Origin: Megasphaera hutchinsoni
GTDB taxonomy: Bacteria > Bacillota > Negativicutes > Veillonellales > Megasphaeraceae
DNA length: 64,000 bases
Assembly (NCBI RefSeq): GCF_001553405.1
Contig: NZ_KQ960952.1
Location: forward strand, 277,965 to 341,964
Direction of reading: 5' to 3'
The translations under genes were made by a program, and so were the position numbers. This document shows, piece by piece, positions 16,306-24,193 of the stretch; position 1 is the first letter of the stretch, and each line of letters begins with the position of its first letter. The notes beneath the pieces were generated by a model. It was given only the letters and a program-made list of their open reading frames with translations, searched no databases and was not told the origin of the DNA.

Positions 16306-17850
16306 TTATAATTTATTTTGATATGCTGTAATAATCGCAAATTCATCTTGCAAACGATGGTATAGTCGTTCAAACACACCATACAATGCTTCATATATCA
16401 CTCTATTTTCAGGTTGCGGCGTATATACTTTTTGAGAATGAACTAAATGTGCTGTATCAGATATATCGTGTAATACGCCTTCAGAAATAAAACCTAATAC
16501 AGCTGCACCAAACGCAGCACCTTCACTATTATCAGGCAGGGTTAACGGTTCATTCAAAATATCCGCTAACATCTGCAACCATAATTTTGATTTTGTAAAA
16601 CTACCGCTAACACGAATATCTTGAATGGTGTCAAATTCACGCAAAGCAGACATAACACTATTTAAACTATAACAAATTCCTTCCATCGCCGCACGAATCA
16701 TATGAGAACGACTATGATTTAGGGAAAAACCAAAAAACATACCGCGCAATTCCGAATTCCAATACGGAGCTCGTTCACCGGTAAAACAAGGTAAACAAAT
16801 CAACCCTTCAGAACCAGGTTGCACGTGTTCCGCTTTCATCGTCATCAAATCATATGGATCAATATCTAAATGTTCCAATGTGCTGCCCCCATAATGACAA
16901 ATATTATCTCGTAACCACCGTAAAATAATACCGCCATTATTGATAGCACCTCCAGCTACCCATATATTATCAACTAAATTATAGCACCATGTACGCATTT
17001 GTGCGTCCACACGTGGTTTATCAATGAGCATCCGCAAGGCACCACTTGTTCCTATCGTCCCGCTTAATTGGCCTGGTGCTACCGCACCAATCCCTACATT
17101 TACTAACACACCATCCGTTGCCCCGATAACGACAGGCATCCCCACGGGTAATCCCATTGCAAGAGCTGCGTTTTTTGACAATGCACTACGATAAGTAGTA
17201 GATACGACTGGTGGCATATATTCCTTATTAATACCTATGTACGATAAAATATCATCATCCCATGCGAGAGTATGTTCATTATAGATGCCACTTGCCGAAG
17301 CAGTTGAACGATCTATTAGCCATTCACCTGTCAGATGATAAAAAATATAATCCTTAATCGAACCGACATATTGCATTTTTGCAAATAATTCGGATTGATT
17401 TTCCCGTAACCACTTAATTTTAGCTAAAGGATAACATGCATGAATCGGGCAGCCTGTTCGTTCGTAAAAAATACGTTCTGTATTACCATCAGACTTAATA
17501 GCTCGTACCACAGAAGCACTTCTACTATCTGCCCATGTTTGCATATCCATAATAGGTTCTTTTTCTTTATTCAGCCCTACAAAACTATGCATAACCGTAC
17601 TTAACACAATACCTTGTAATACTTTATTTTTATACCGTAATTGATGAGACGTCTTCTTAATCACATCCACAACAGCATCATATATTTGTAATGGACTTTC
17701 TTCTGCCCAATCAGGATGCGGCGTCATCAATGGATAAAATGCTTCAAAGCCACATATTCTTTCTCCATCTGCTGTATAGGCAATTGCCCGTACACCCGTA
17801 GTTCCTACATCCACGCCAATCCAAACGGAGGTAGTTATTCCTAAATTCAT
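16306..17850 (-). CDS. gntK: Gluconokinase (FGGY family)
   Basis: A 514-residue sugar kinase with the ASKHA phosphate motif GVDVGTTGVRAI. Segments typical of gluconokinases include TWADSRS, ERTGCPIH and SIKDYIF, and the FGGY C-terminal half follows (GSFTKSKLW, GAAFGAAVLG). It phosphorylates gluconate for the downstream Gnd. Other FGGY kinases are similar, but the gnd linkage supports gluconate. AAAGGATGG precedes the ATG. No gluconate permease lies nearby. It is the first gene of the three-gene operon and has a promoter at 17893-17921. Confidence 0.92.
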   Translation of the reverse strand: MNLGITTSVWIGVDVGTTGVRAIAYTADGERICGFEAFYPLMTPHPDWAEESPLQIYDAVVDVIKKTSHQLRYKNKVLQGIVLSTVMHSFVGLNKEKEPIMDMQTWADSRSASVVRAIKSDGNTERIFYERTGCPIHACYPLAKIKWLRENQSELFAKMQYVGSIKDYIFYHLTGEWLIDRSTASASGIYNEHTLAWDDDILSYIGINKEYMPPVVSTTYRSALSKNAALAMGLPVGMPVVIGATDGVLVNVGIGAVAPGQLSGTIGTSGALRMLIDKPRVDAQMRTWCYNLVDNIWVAGGAINNGGIILRWLRDNICHYGGSTLEHLDIDPYDLMTMKAEHVQPGSEGLICLPCFTGERAPYWNSELRGMFFGFSLNHSRSHMIRAAMEGICYSLNSVMSALREFDTIQDIRVSGSFTKSKLWLQMLADILNEPLTLPDNSEGAAFGAAVLGFISEGVLHDISDTAHLVHSQKVYTPQPENRVIYEALYGVFERLYHRLQDEFAIITAYQNKL

Positions 17851-17892
17851 TTTTTTCCATCCTTTCTATATGAATACGCACCTATACTGTAT

Positions 17893-17921
17893 ATTATATG
17901 TGTCCTCTTTAATAAAAGCAA
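17893..17921 (-). promoter_or_regulatory. gntK operon promoter
   Basis: Minus-strand TTGCTT, 17-nt spacer, TATAAT, about 40 nt upstream of the gntK ATG. Confidence 0.65.
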
Positions 17922-18186
17922 CAATCATTTCATTTTATAACATTTCTTTTGATATAGTATTATCATAAATACGATAAATTCTAATCGTCCTTAGAATAAT
18001 TCTTAGTCGCACCACCACTATTGGTATTATACATAATAAGCCCCTCTACATGAAAATAACGTTATCCTAAGAAACGTGACATTTTTTTCACCGCTACTGA
18101 TTATCTCTCTTTTTTACAGTAACTTTTCAAAGAAGGAACTAACCGTAACCTTGTACTATATACTTGCATTAGCCCTATCGTTTTGC
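17922..18186. other. AT-rich intergenic region with an isolated 7-1-7 palindrome
   Basis: No credible gene is visible; a short plus-strand frame at 18076-18294 has no ribosome site or family likeness. At 17991-18005 TTAGAAT-A-ATTCTTA forms a 7-1-7 inverted repeat (6 of 7 pairs) reminiscent of Fur/PerR-type boxes, about 70 nt upstream of the gntK -35. Its role is unknown. Confidence 0.3.
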
Positions 18187-18215
18187 AAAAAAAAACACCA
18201 TCATCTGACGGTGTT
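18187..18215 (-). terminator. Terminator downstream of the yneA-like gene
   Basis: Minus-strand hairpin AACACC...GGTGTT followed by a run of T, about 90 nt past the LysM gene stop. A second ggtgtt copy at 18235 may allow an alternative fold. Confidence 0.75.
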
Positions 18216-18304
18216 ATCTATTTCACTATTTTTTGGTGTTTTTACTCGTATCACAGATAGAATAACCTATTTTTCAATACAGTATACAGTCTAAATTCTT
18301 GCCA

Positions 18305-18643
18305 CTAGCTATTAAGTTTTGCCCTAACTTCATCTGCTTGTGTAACCAAAACTGGTATTTTTAACATTTGCCCTGGTTGTAAACTTTCATCTTCTTGCAA
18401 ACCGTTAATCGTAACAATCCGATCGACTACTGGCCGAACATCTTCATGTTGCTCAGCTATAACATGAGCATAGTGCCACAGTGTATCACCTTCATGCACC
18501 TGCACAGTAACATACGTCATATCTTTAGCAGGAGATACCCATCCCAACTGGCTGCCCACAACTAAGATAAAAGCACATAAGCAAAATAAAGAGGCCATTC
18601 TTTTTTGTATAGTATATGTAGCTTTTTTATGTACTCGTTTCAT
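18305..18643 (-). CDS. yneA: YneA-like SOS cell-division inhibitor (TM + LysM)
   Basis: About 112 residues: a basic N-terminus, one membrane helix near residues 15-35, then a single LysM domain (VTVQVHEGDTLWHYA ... NGLQEDESLQPGQMLKIP). Size, architecture and divergent position next to lexA match B. subtilis YneA, a LexA-controlled protein that delays division during DNA damage. ATG 18643 is chosen because AAGGAG lies eight bases upstream; a GTG at 18652 overlaps that site. Its promoter is perfect consensus with a LexA box inside the spacer and another in the leader. The symbol rests on context and architecture, since LysM sequence alone is not specific. Confidence 0.8.
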   Translation of the reverse strand: MKRVHKKATYTIQKRMASLFCLCAFILVVGSQLGWVSPAKDMTYVTVQVHEGDTLWHYAHVIAEQHEDVRPVVDRIVTINGLQEDESLQPGQMLKIPVLVTQADEVRAKLNS

Positions 18644-18668
18644 AATCGTCACTCCTTCTATATTTATA

Positions 18669-18680
18669 GAACGAACGTTC
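18669..18680. promoter_or_regulatory. LexA box 1
   Basis: GAACGAACGTTC fits the Gram-positive SOS operator GAAC-N4-GTTC exactly. It lies in the leader of the yneA-like gene, just after the predicted transcription start. Confidence 0.85.
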
Positions 18681-18697
18681 GTTTGTTTGTTGAATTT

Positions 18698-18726
18698 ATT
18701 ATATCAACGAACATTCGTTCTGTCAA
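18698..18726 (-). promoter_or_regulatory. yneA-like promoter, perfect consensus
   Basis: Minus-strand TTGACA, 17-nt spacer, TATAAT. LexA box 2 fills most of the spacer, so bound LexA would block polymerase. Confidence 0.9.
18709..18720. promoter_or_regulatory. LexA box 2
   Basis: GAACATTCGTTC, an exact GAAC-N4-GTTC operator placed between the -35 and -10 of the yneA-like promoter. Confidence 0.9.
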
Positions 18727-18735
18727 CAAAAAATA

Positions 18736-18747
18736 GAACAAACGTTT
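18736..18747. promoter_or_regulatory. LexA box 3
   Basis: GAACAAACGTTT matches GAAC-N4-GTTC with one mismatch and overlaps the edge of the lexA -35 element, consistent with weaker autorepression. Confidence 0.75.
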
Positions 18748-18774
18748 GAATTCATTCTATATATCAGCTATAAT
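18746..18774 (+). promoter_or_regulatory. lexA promoter
   Basis: TTGAAT, 17-nt spacer, TATAAT; the start codon follows about 31 nt later. Confidence 0.75.
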
Positions 18775-18805
18775 TAAAATATATTAATATAAGGAGTAGT
18801 AGCTT

Positions 18806-19420
18806 ATGACTTCAGAAACAACATTAACAACACGGCAACGCCAAATATTAGAATATATTCGTAATTGCATACATCACTATGGCTATCCACCTTCGGTAAG
18901 AGAAATTTGTAAAGAAGTAGGCCTTAGCTCTACTTCTACTGTTCACGGTTATTTACAAACACTAGAAACCAAAGGATTTATTCGTCGTGATCCTTCTAAA
19001 AATCGTACAATTGAATTGGTCGATGAAAGCACTTGGCGTTCAAAAAAACTAACGCCGTTACCTCTCGTTGGACAAGTCCGTGCCGGGGAACCTTTATTAG
19101 CAGAAGAATGTGTAGAAGATGTCTATCCTTTTGCTGCTGAATTTATCGGTGAAGATGACGCCTTTTTATTATCGGTAAAAGGTGATAGTATGCAAGATGC
19201 AGGCATTTTAGAAGGTGATTTACTGATTGTGCGACAACAAAACACCGCTCACAACGGCGATATTGTCGTAGCCTTACTTGATGATTCAGCAACAGTAAAA
19301 CGCTATTACCTCGAAAAAGATTGTATTCGACTACAACCAGAAAATGATGCCTATGAACCAATATACACAAAACATTGCTCTATTCTAGGAAAAGTAATTG
19401 GTGTATTTCGGCGCTATTAA
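18806..19420 (+). CDS. lexA: SOS repressor LexA
   Basis: 204 residues. The winged-helix DNA-binding domain (TTRQRQILEYI, SSTSTVHGYL) is joined to the S24 autoprotease domain. The Ala-Gly cleavage site is in VRAGEP, the nucleophile Ser in GDSMQDAGI and the general-base Lys in ATVKRYY. AAGGAG precedes the ATG. It is divergent from the yneA-like gene across three LexA boxes. One of the few plus-strand genes in the window. Confidence 0.97.
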   Translation: MTSETTLTTRQRQILEYIRNCIHHYGYPPSVREICKEVGLSSTSTVHGYLQTLETKGFIRRDPSKNRTIELVDESTWRSKKLTPLPLVGQVRAGEPLLAEECVEDVYPFAAEFIGEDDAFLLSVKGDSMQDAGILEGDLLIVRQQNTAHNGDIVVALLDDSATVKRYYLEKDCIRLQPENDAYEPIYTKHCSILGKVIGVFRRY

Positions 19421-19436
19421 ACTTTATCTATATGAC

Positions 19437-19465
19437 TTGAACCACCTTTAATGATATGCTATAAT
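19437..19465 (+). promoter_or_regulatory. tRNA-Leu promoter
   Basis: TTGAAC, 17-nt spacer, TATAAT, ending 13 nt before the mature tRNA. The tRNA therefore has its own promoter just after lexA. Confidence 0.8.
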
Positions 19466-19478
19466 AATCATCAGACTT

Positions 19479-19562
19479 GCGAGTGTGGCGGAATGGCAGA
19501 CGCGCTGGACTTAGGATCCAGTGCCTCACGGCGTGAGGGTTCAAGTCCCTCCACTCGCACCA
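19479..19562 (+). tRNA. tRNA-Leu (anticodon UAG)
   Basis: 84 nt including encoded CCA. The acceptor stem pairs GCGAGTG with CACTCGC, followed by discriminator A. The anticodon arm is CTGGA-CTTAGGA-TCCAG, giving TAG in the loop (reads CUN/CUA). A long class II variable arm (CCTCACGGCGTGAGG) and GGTTCAAGTCC T-arm are present, as expected for leucine. Confidence 0.97.
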
Positions 19563-19567
19563 AAAAA

Positions 19568-19595
19568 GACACTTCTATGATAGAAGTGTCTTTTT
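19568..19595. terminator. Bidirectional terminator between tRNA-Leu and the histidine kinase
   Basis: Stem GACACTTCTA/TAGAAGTGTC with a 3-nt loop, flanked by A6 on one side and T6 on the other. It ends the tRNA on the plus strand and the fol/two-component operon on the minus strand; the kinase stop codon sits against its edge. Confidence 0.92.
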
Positions 19596-21145
19596 TATTT
19601 ACTTTTTTTATATTTCGATTCATCTTTGCTAAGGGTAAACCAAAACGTCACCCCGTCCGTTTCATTACGCATACCATAAGATTCACAGTGTAACGAAACC
19701 AAAGCCGCAACAATTCCTAACCCAAGACCATGTCCACCAAACGTTCTTTCTATCTTTCGTGTCCGCGATGTATCTACTTTATAGAAAGGTTGCCAAATTA
19801 ATTTTTGCTCATCTGGCGGAATCGTAATACCTTGATTATAAATATTAATACGATACCCTTGGGGAATATCTTCTACAAAAACACGCATTTCATGATTCGG
19901 TGAGGTATAATCAATAGCATTGCTAATAAGATTATTAATAATAACTTCAATTCGAGCAGGATCGCCAAAAACAGTAATTTTATGAGGAATATCCCAATGA
20001 GCTTTAATATTTTTATTCCTAATCACCTGTGAAAATTGTTCTTGCACTTCATAAATTAATGCTGCAAAATCAAAAAAAACAGGTTGTAACTCCAACGTTC
20101 CCATTTCCAATCGCGATACATCAAGTAAATCTTTTACAAACCCACCCATTTTTCCTGCTTCTCGCTGAATGATACGACAATATTTTCTTTGGGTCTCTTC
20201 ATCCAATGATAACGTTTCTAATCCTTCAGCATACCCCTGAATAATTGCTAAAGGCGTTTTCAATTCATGCGAAACAGCAAATAAAAATTTCTGTCGCATC
20301 GATTCTAATTCTTTAATCCTAAATAATTCGTGTTGTAAACGGTTATTTACTTTATTTCTTGCCGCTAACGCACCTTGCAACTGTCTTGCTAAATCATTAA
20401 AGCTTTTCCCGAGAGAACCAATTTCATCCGTACGATTTTGTCGCCATCTCTTAGTGAAATCCAATTTTGCCATAGCCGCTGAAATATGCTGTAACTCACG
20501 TAAAGGCAACGTAATCCAACGCGAAACAAAGAAAGATAAACAAAGCGCAGCAAAAATCCAAATAAGTCCAATAGTAACAATAAATTGTTGAATAACCGAG
20601 CTATATTGCCCAATTGTAGACATGGGACTACAAATAATATAATACGTATTAGCATCTATTTTTCCCACTAAACTAAAGTATTGAAACTCGCGATTCCGCT
20701 GCGAATGCTGCACTTTATCCAATTTATCAGGCGATGGATTTTTTCCTTCTAATAGATCTCGTAGTACTTGGATGTACTGTAATTCTTCTCTCCCATAATA
20801 CGTAGGTGCAATAGGAGTCATAAAAAAGGTAATATCACTAGCGGATGAAATATCTTCCGGCCCCGTATAAATAGGCAACGTCGTATAAATAATTTCTCCC
20901 TGATGAACAATAACAATATCAGCACCTAAATCATAGCCTAATTGCCCTAAAGCATTGTAATTTAACTGATGTTCTTTATAAAATTTTTTTATCTGGTAAC
21001 CTGCGAAAAGCATTTTTTCTTTCTTCACCATAGAAAAATACGGTCTAAAGCCAATGCCAATTGCAAGCATTAAAGACGCCACACATACTAGTGTAAAAAT
21101 GCCAATAAACAAGCAGATTCTGGTACCTAAAGATAATGTTTTCAT
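19595..21145 (-). CDS. Membrane sensor histidine kinase
   Basis: 516 residues. Membrane helices at about 10-32 and 186-208 enclose an extracytoplasmic sensor of about 150 residues. Then come a HAMP domain (WITLPLRELQHI), HisKA with phospho-acceptor His in FAVSHELKTPL, and HATPase_c with N-box NLISNAIDYT and G-box GHGLGLGIV. It begins inside the response-regulator stop codon (ATGA overlap), so the pair is translationally coupled. The signal is unknown. Its position at the end of the folate operon is unusual. Confidence 0.94.
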   Translation of the reverse strand: MKTLSLGTRICLFIGIFTLVCVASLMLAIGIGFRPYFSMVKKEKMLFAGYQIKKFYKEHQLNYNALGQLGYDLGADIVIVHQGEIIYTTLPIYTGPEDISSASDITFFMTPIAPTYYGREELQYIQVLRDLLEGKNPSPDKLDKVQHSQRNREFQYFSLVGKIDANTYYIICSPMSTIGQYSSVIQQFIVTIGLIWIFAALCLSFFVSRWITLPLRELQHISAAMAKLDFTKRWRQNRTDEIGSLGKSFNDLARQLQGALAARNKVNNRLQHELFRIKELESMRQKFLFAVSHELKTPLAIIQGYAEGLETLSLDEETQRKYCRIIQREAGKMGGFVKDLLDVSRLEMGTLELQPVFFDFAALIYEVQEQFSQVIRNKNIKAHWDIPHKITVFGDPARIEVIINNLISNAIDYTSPNHEMRVFVEDIPQGYRINIYNQGITIPPDEQKLIWQPFYKVDTSRTRKIERTFGGHGLGLGIVAALVSLHCESYGMRNETDGVTFWFTLSKDESKYKKSK

Positions 21146-21801
21146 TTTGAATTATAACGATAGCCATATCCACGTACAGTTTGAATAAAGCAACCTTTAT
21201 TCCCTAATTTAATGCGCAAACGATTAATATGCGTATCAACCGTACGTAAATCCCCATAATATTCATAATTCCATACTTGATTTAAAATTTGTCGCCGACT
21301 CAAAGCTTTTCCAGCATTACTCATTAAGTAATTTAATAACTTATATTCCGTAGGACTTAAATCAATATTCTTTCCATCTAATACCACTTGTCGTGCATCC
21401 CTATCAATAGCAACGCCATCTTGTTCCATTTCACTCTCTTTTGTGGAACGACGAAACATCGCCTTGATTTTTGCAACTAAAATTTTAGGGCTAAAGGGCT
21501 TCGTAATATATTCATCTACACCTAAATCATATGCAAATAATTGGTCAATTTCTTCTCCTTTCGCCGTAATCATAATAATAGGAACCATCGATTCACGCCG
21601 AATTTCTCGGCACACCGTCCAACCATCATATCCTGGCATCATAACATCTAATAATACTAAATCAGGATGATATTTGTCATACATTTCGATCGCTTCTTTA
21701 CCATCAGCCGCTTCGATAACTTCATATCCTTCGGGTGTTAAAAAGTCATTTACTAATTGACGCATCAATTGTTCATCATCTGCAATTAATATTTTTTCCA
21801 T
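21142..21801 (-). CDS. OmpR-family response regulator
   Basis: 219 residues. The receiver domain has the acidic pocket ADDE, phospho-acceptor Asp in LLDVMMPG, switch Thr in MITAKG and Lys in ITKPFSP. The C-terminal winged-helix Trans_reg_C domain includes LSPTEYKLLNYL and TVDTHINRLRIKLG. It overlaps folK by 16 nt upstream and the kinase by 4 nt downstream. The regulon cannot be read from the sequence. Confidence 0.95.
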   Translation of the reverse strand: MEKILIADDEQLMRQLVNDFLTPEGYEVIEAADGKEAIEMYDKYHPDLVLLDVMMPGYDGWTVCREIRRESMVPIIMITAKGEEIDQLFAYDLGVDEYITKPFSPKILVAKIKAMFRRSTKESEMEQDGVAIDRDARQVVLDGKNIDLSPTEYKLLNYLMSNAGKALSRRQILNQVWNYEYYGDLRTVDTHINRLRIKLGNKGCFIQTVRGYGYRYNSK

Positions 21802-22292
21802 AGTTTCGCCTTTCTATATTTATGTATTTGAGATACATCTTTTACCAATAAAGTAAGCCACTCCTCTATGGGACGTCCTTCTATTTCTAATGTTGGCTCA
21901 ATTTCTTGTAATGGCACAAGTACAAATGCACGTTTTGTTAAATAAGGATGAGGAATTTGTAAATCCGGTTTCGTACAGACCTCATCACGACTGTACACGA
22001 TATCTATATCTATCGTCCGAGTCCCCCATTTTTCTTGCCTAATACGTCCTAATTTTTTTTCTATTTGCAAACATCGCTGCAATAATTCAGATCCCGTATA
22101 CGTACTATCTACCGTTAAGGCGGCATTTAAAAACATCGGTTGATCTATTTTTCCCCACGGCATCGTTTCATATAATGACGAAACGTGCTGTATCGAGCAA
22201 GCATTATCACCACGTAATAAAAAAACAGCTTGAGCTAAATTTTGTTCCCGTTGTCCTATATTCGCCCCTATACTAAGATAAAATCTATTCAT
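21786..22292 (-). CDS. folK: HPPK, 6-hydroxymethyl-dihydropterin pyrophosphokinase
   Basis: 168-residue folate enzyme that transfers pyrophosphate from ATP to 6-hydroxymethyl-7,8-dihydropterin. Family segments include SIGANIGQREQNL, SSLYETMPWG, FLNAALTV and the signature TRTIDIDIVYS with catalytic Asp residues. It overlaps folB by 8 nt and the response regulator by 16 nt. Its product feeds FolP upstream in the same operon. Confidence 0.96.
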   Translation of the reverse strand: MNRFYLSIGANIGQREQNLAQAVFLLRGDNACSIQHVSSLYETMPWGKIDQPMFLNAALTVDSTYTGSELLQRCLQIEKKLGRIRQEKWGTRTIDIDIVYSRDEVCTKPDLQIPHPYLTKRAFVLVPLQEIEPTLEIEGRPIEEWLTLLVKDVSQIHKYRKAKLWKKY

Positions 22293-22650
22293 TTACAGCC
22301 CTTTCAATAGACACATTAACATCTTGCACCAATCCACCAATAGGTGCTTGCGGTTTATGTACGGTTACCCCTACTTTTTTTAGTATCGCAAAAGTAGACA
22401 ATAAAGTTTGAGCAATATCTTCTGCTACAGCTTCAATTAAACAAAAAGATTTTTCTGTTACGATTTCTTTTATTACAGTATATACTGTACCATAATCAAC
22501 CGTTTCTGACAAAGTGTCATTTTTTCCTGCTTGTTCTAACGATAAATATAACGTGACATCAACATAAAATGGTTGCCCATTCGTTTTTTCTTCTGCAAAA
22601 CAACCATGATATCCCCAAAATGTTAACCCTTGCAAATGAATACTATCCAT
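22285..22650 (-). CDS. folB: Dihydroneopterin aldolase
   Basis: 121-residue T-fold enzyme cleaving 7,8-dihydroneopterin to 6-hydroxymethyl-dihydropterin and glycolaldehyde. Conserved segments are GLTFWGYHGCFAEEK, SETVDYG, LIEAVAEDIA and the catalytic Lys in VHKPQAP. ATG 22650 has AAAGGAG upstream and starts 2 nt after the folP stop; a start at 22686 would extend into folP without support. Confidence 0.95.
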   Translation of the reverse strand: MDSIHLQGLTFWGYHGCFAEEKTNGQPFYVDVTLYLSLEQAGKNDTLSETVDYGTVYTVIKEIVTEKSFCLIEAVAEDIAQTLLSTFAILKKVGVTVHKPQAPIGGLVQDVNVSIERAVNE

Positions 22651-22652
22651 CA

Positions 22653-23498
22653 CTATTTCTCCTTTAGTACTTCTGCCATAATACACATACGCTTAATAGG
22701 CTTTACATCATGCACGCGAATAATCGAAGCTCCACGTAATACACCGGACACACATACAGCACCCGTTCCTTCCAGCCGTTCAGTTACGGGCAGATCCAAC
22801 ACATCACCAATAAAACCCTTCCGCGAAGGGCCTAACAATAATGGATAGGGTAATGCCGTAAATTCATGCAGATGTTTGATAATATATATATTTTGTTCCG
22901 TTGTTTTGCCAAAAAAACCAATACCTGGATCCGTGATAATACGAGATGGATCAACTCCTGCTTTAACCGCTATTTCTACGGAAGTACGAAAGAATTTTTT
23001 CATATCTAAAAGCAAATCACCATAATCTGTCGTATCTTGATTATGCATCACAATCACCGGTACATTATATTTAGCTGCTACTTTTGCCATTTTTCCAGGT
23101 TCTTTAGCGTATTGCAAACCCCATATATCATTCATAATATGGGCACCTAGCGACATCGCATATTCAGCCGTTTCTGCCTTGAACGTATCAACCGAAACAG
23201 GTACCGTTGAATGTGCTAATACGTCTGGTAAAAAACGTGATAATCTATTAATTTCTTCGACAGCACTAATAGGAGTAAAACCTGGACGAGATGATTCCGC
23301 ACCAATATCAATAATATCTGCACCATCACGAATCATTTCTTCCATATGTGCAATCGCTTTAGCCACAGTATTCCACTGTCCTCCATCAGAAAAAGAATCA
23401 GCTGTAACATTTAAAATCCCCATAATAAGAGGCCGTTCGCCTAAGGTTAACGTTTTTCCATCGGTCCATGTATAATGTCTCATTTCAACGCCCATCAT
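22653..23498 (-). CDS. folP: Dihydropteroate synthase
   Basis: About 281 residues, TIM barrel, joining p-aminobenzoate to dihydropterin pyrophosphate; target of sulfonamides. Signatures are IMGILNVTADSFSDGG, GADIIDIGAESSRPG, the IMNDIWG segment and GPSRKGFIG. It overlaps the folE stop by about 14 nt. ATG 23498 has AAGGA upstream; adjacent GTG 23501 and ATG 23495 are alternatives. Confidence 0.96.
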   Translation of the reverse strand: MMGVEMRHYTWTDGKTLTLGERPLIMGILNVTADSFSDGGQWNTVAKAIAHMEEMIRDGADIIDIGAESSRPGFTPISAVEEINRLSRFLPDVLAHSTVPVSVDTFKAETAEYAMSLGAHIMNDIWGLQYAKEPGKMAKVAAKYNVPVIVMHNQDTTDYGDLLLDMKKFFRTSVEIAVKAGVDPSRIITDPGIGFFGKTTEQNIYIIKHLHEFTALPYPLLLGPSRKGFIGDVLDLPVTERLEGTGAVCVSGVLRGASIIRVHDVKPIKRMCIMAEVLKEK

Positions 23499-24087
23499 CA
23501 CTCGTTCCTTCCATTAATAAATTCCATGCTTGATGATACATATCACTACCACTTTGAATAATACCAGCCGTTGCCGTTGTAATAATATTCGTATCACCAG
23601 CTAATCCATGCATCATGGTCATGCATAAATGAGTCGCTTCAACTACCACTAATACCCCTTCAGGTTGCAAACCACGACATAAAGAAAGACTCAATTCTTG
23701 TGTTAATCGTTCTTGTAACTGCGGACGTTTCGTCAGTGTTTCCACAGCACTAACAAAATGACCAAACCCAGCAACCTTTCCTTTATGAGGATAATAAGCA
23801 ATATGTACTGTCCCAAAAAAAGGCAATAAATGATGTTCACACATGGATTGAAAACGGATATTGCGAATAGCCACTAAGCCATCTACTTCTGTTTGAATCG
23901 GTTGTGCCCATTCATCATCTGGATTTTTCCAAAGACCAGAAAAAAAATTGATAAATGCATCAGTTACCCGATTCGGCGTTTTCTCCATCTGTAATACCTT
24001 GAGGTCTAAGCCGAGGGTCTCTAAAAAAGTTTGCATTGCCTGTACAGCCTTTTCTCGTTGTATCTGTGGCTGTCGTATTTCTATCAT
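23485..24087 (-). CDS. folE: GTP cyclohydrolase I-like protein with altered triphosphate pocket
   Basis: 200 residues, collinear with FolE of the T-fold family, which makes dihydroneopterin triphosphate from GTP. The zinc and catalytic residues are present (MCEHH at 82-86; H153 and C155 in THLCM), and so is the guanine-anchoring Glu (E126 in RPQLQER). The three basic residues that hold the GTP triphosphate in E. coli FolE (Lys136, Arg139, Arg185) align with H110, S113 and M159. The family MRGVRKPG segment reads MMHGLAGD. It heads the folE-P-B-K run, so a folate role is likely, but the true substrate may not be GTP. Gene symbol reflects homology and context. Confidence 0.88.
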   Translation of the reverse strand: MIEIRQPQIQREKAVQAMQTFLETLGLDLKVLQMEKTPNRVTDAFINFFSGLWKNPDDEWAQPIQTEVDGLVAIRNIRFQSMCEHHLLPFFGTVHIAYYPHKGKVAGFGHFVSAVETLTKRPQLQERLTQELSLSLCRGLQPEGVLVVVEATHLCMTMMHGLAGDTNIITTATAGIIQSGSDMYHQAWNLLMEGTSDDGR

Positions 24088-24193
24088 AATTGAAAATACT
24101 CCTTCATTAAAATCATTTTTTGCTAATATACCGGTTTGCTTTTTATGTACTTAGCCAAAACATAACAACAATAAATAACCGTAACTTGACACC

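Noticed and set aside
18076-18294. 72-codon plus-strand frame upstream of the yneA-like gene
   Set aside because: No ribosome site, unusual composition, and it runs through the minus-strand terminator; not credible as a gene.
19479-19562. tRNA-Leu as a prophage or island attachment site
   Set aside because: No integrase or second copy of the tRNA 3' end nearby; the downstream sequence is a terminator and a core operon.
24088-24193. Tetrahydrofolate riboswitch upstream of folE
   Set aside because: The 106-nt gap shows no paired structure that I could match to that class, only AT-rich sequence and a ribosome site.
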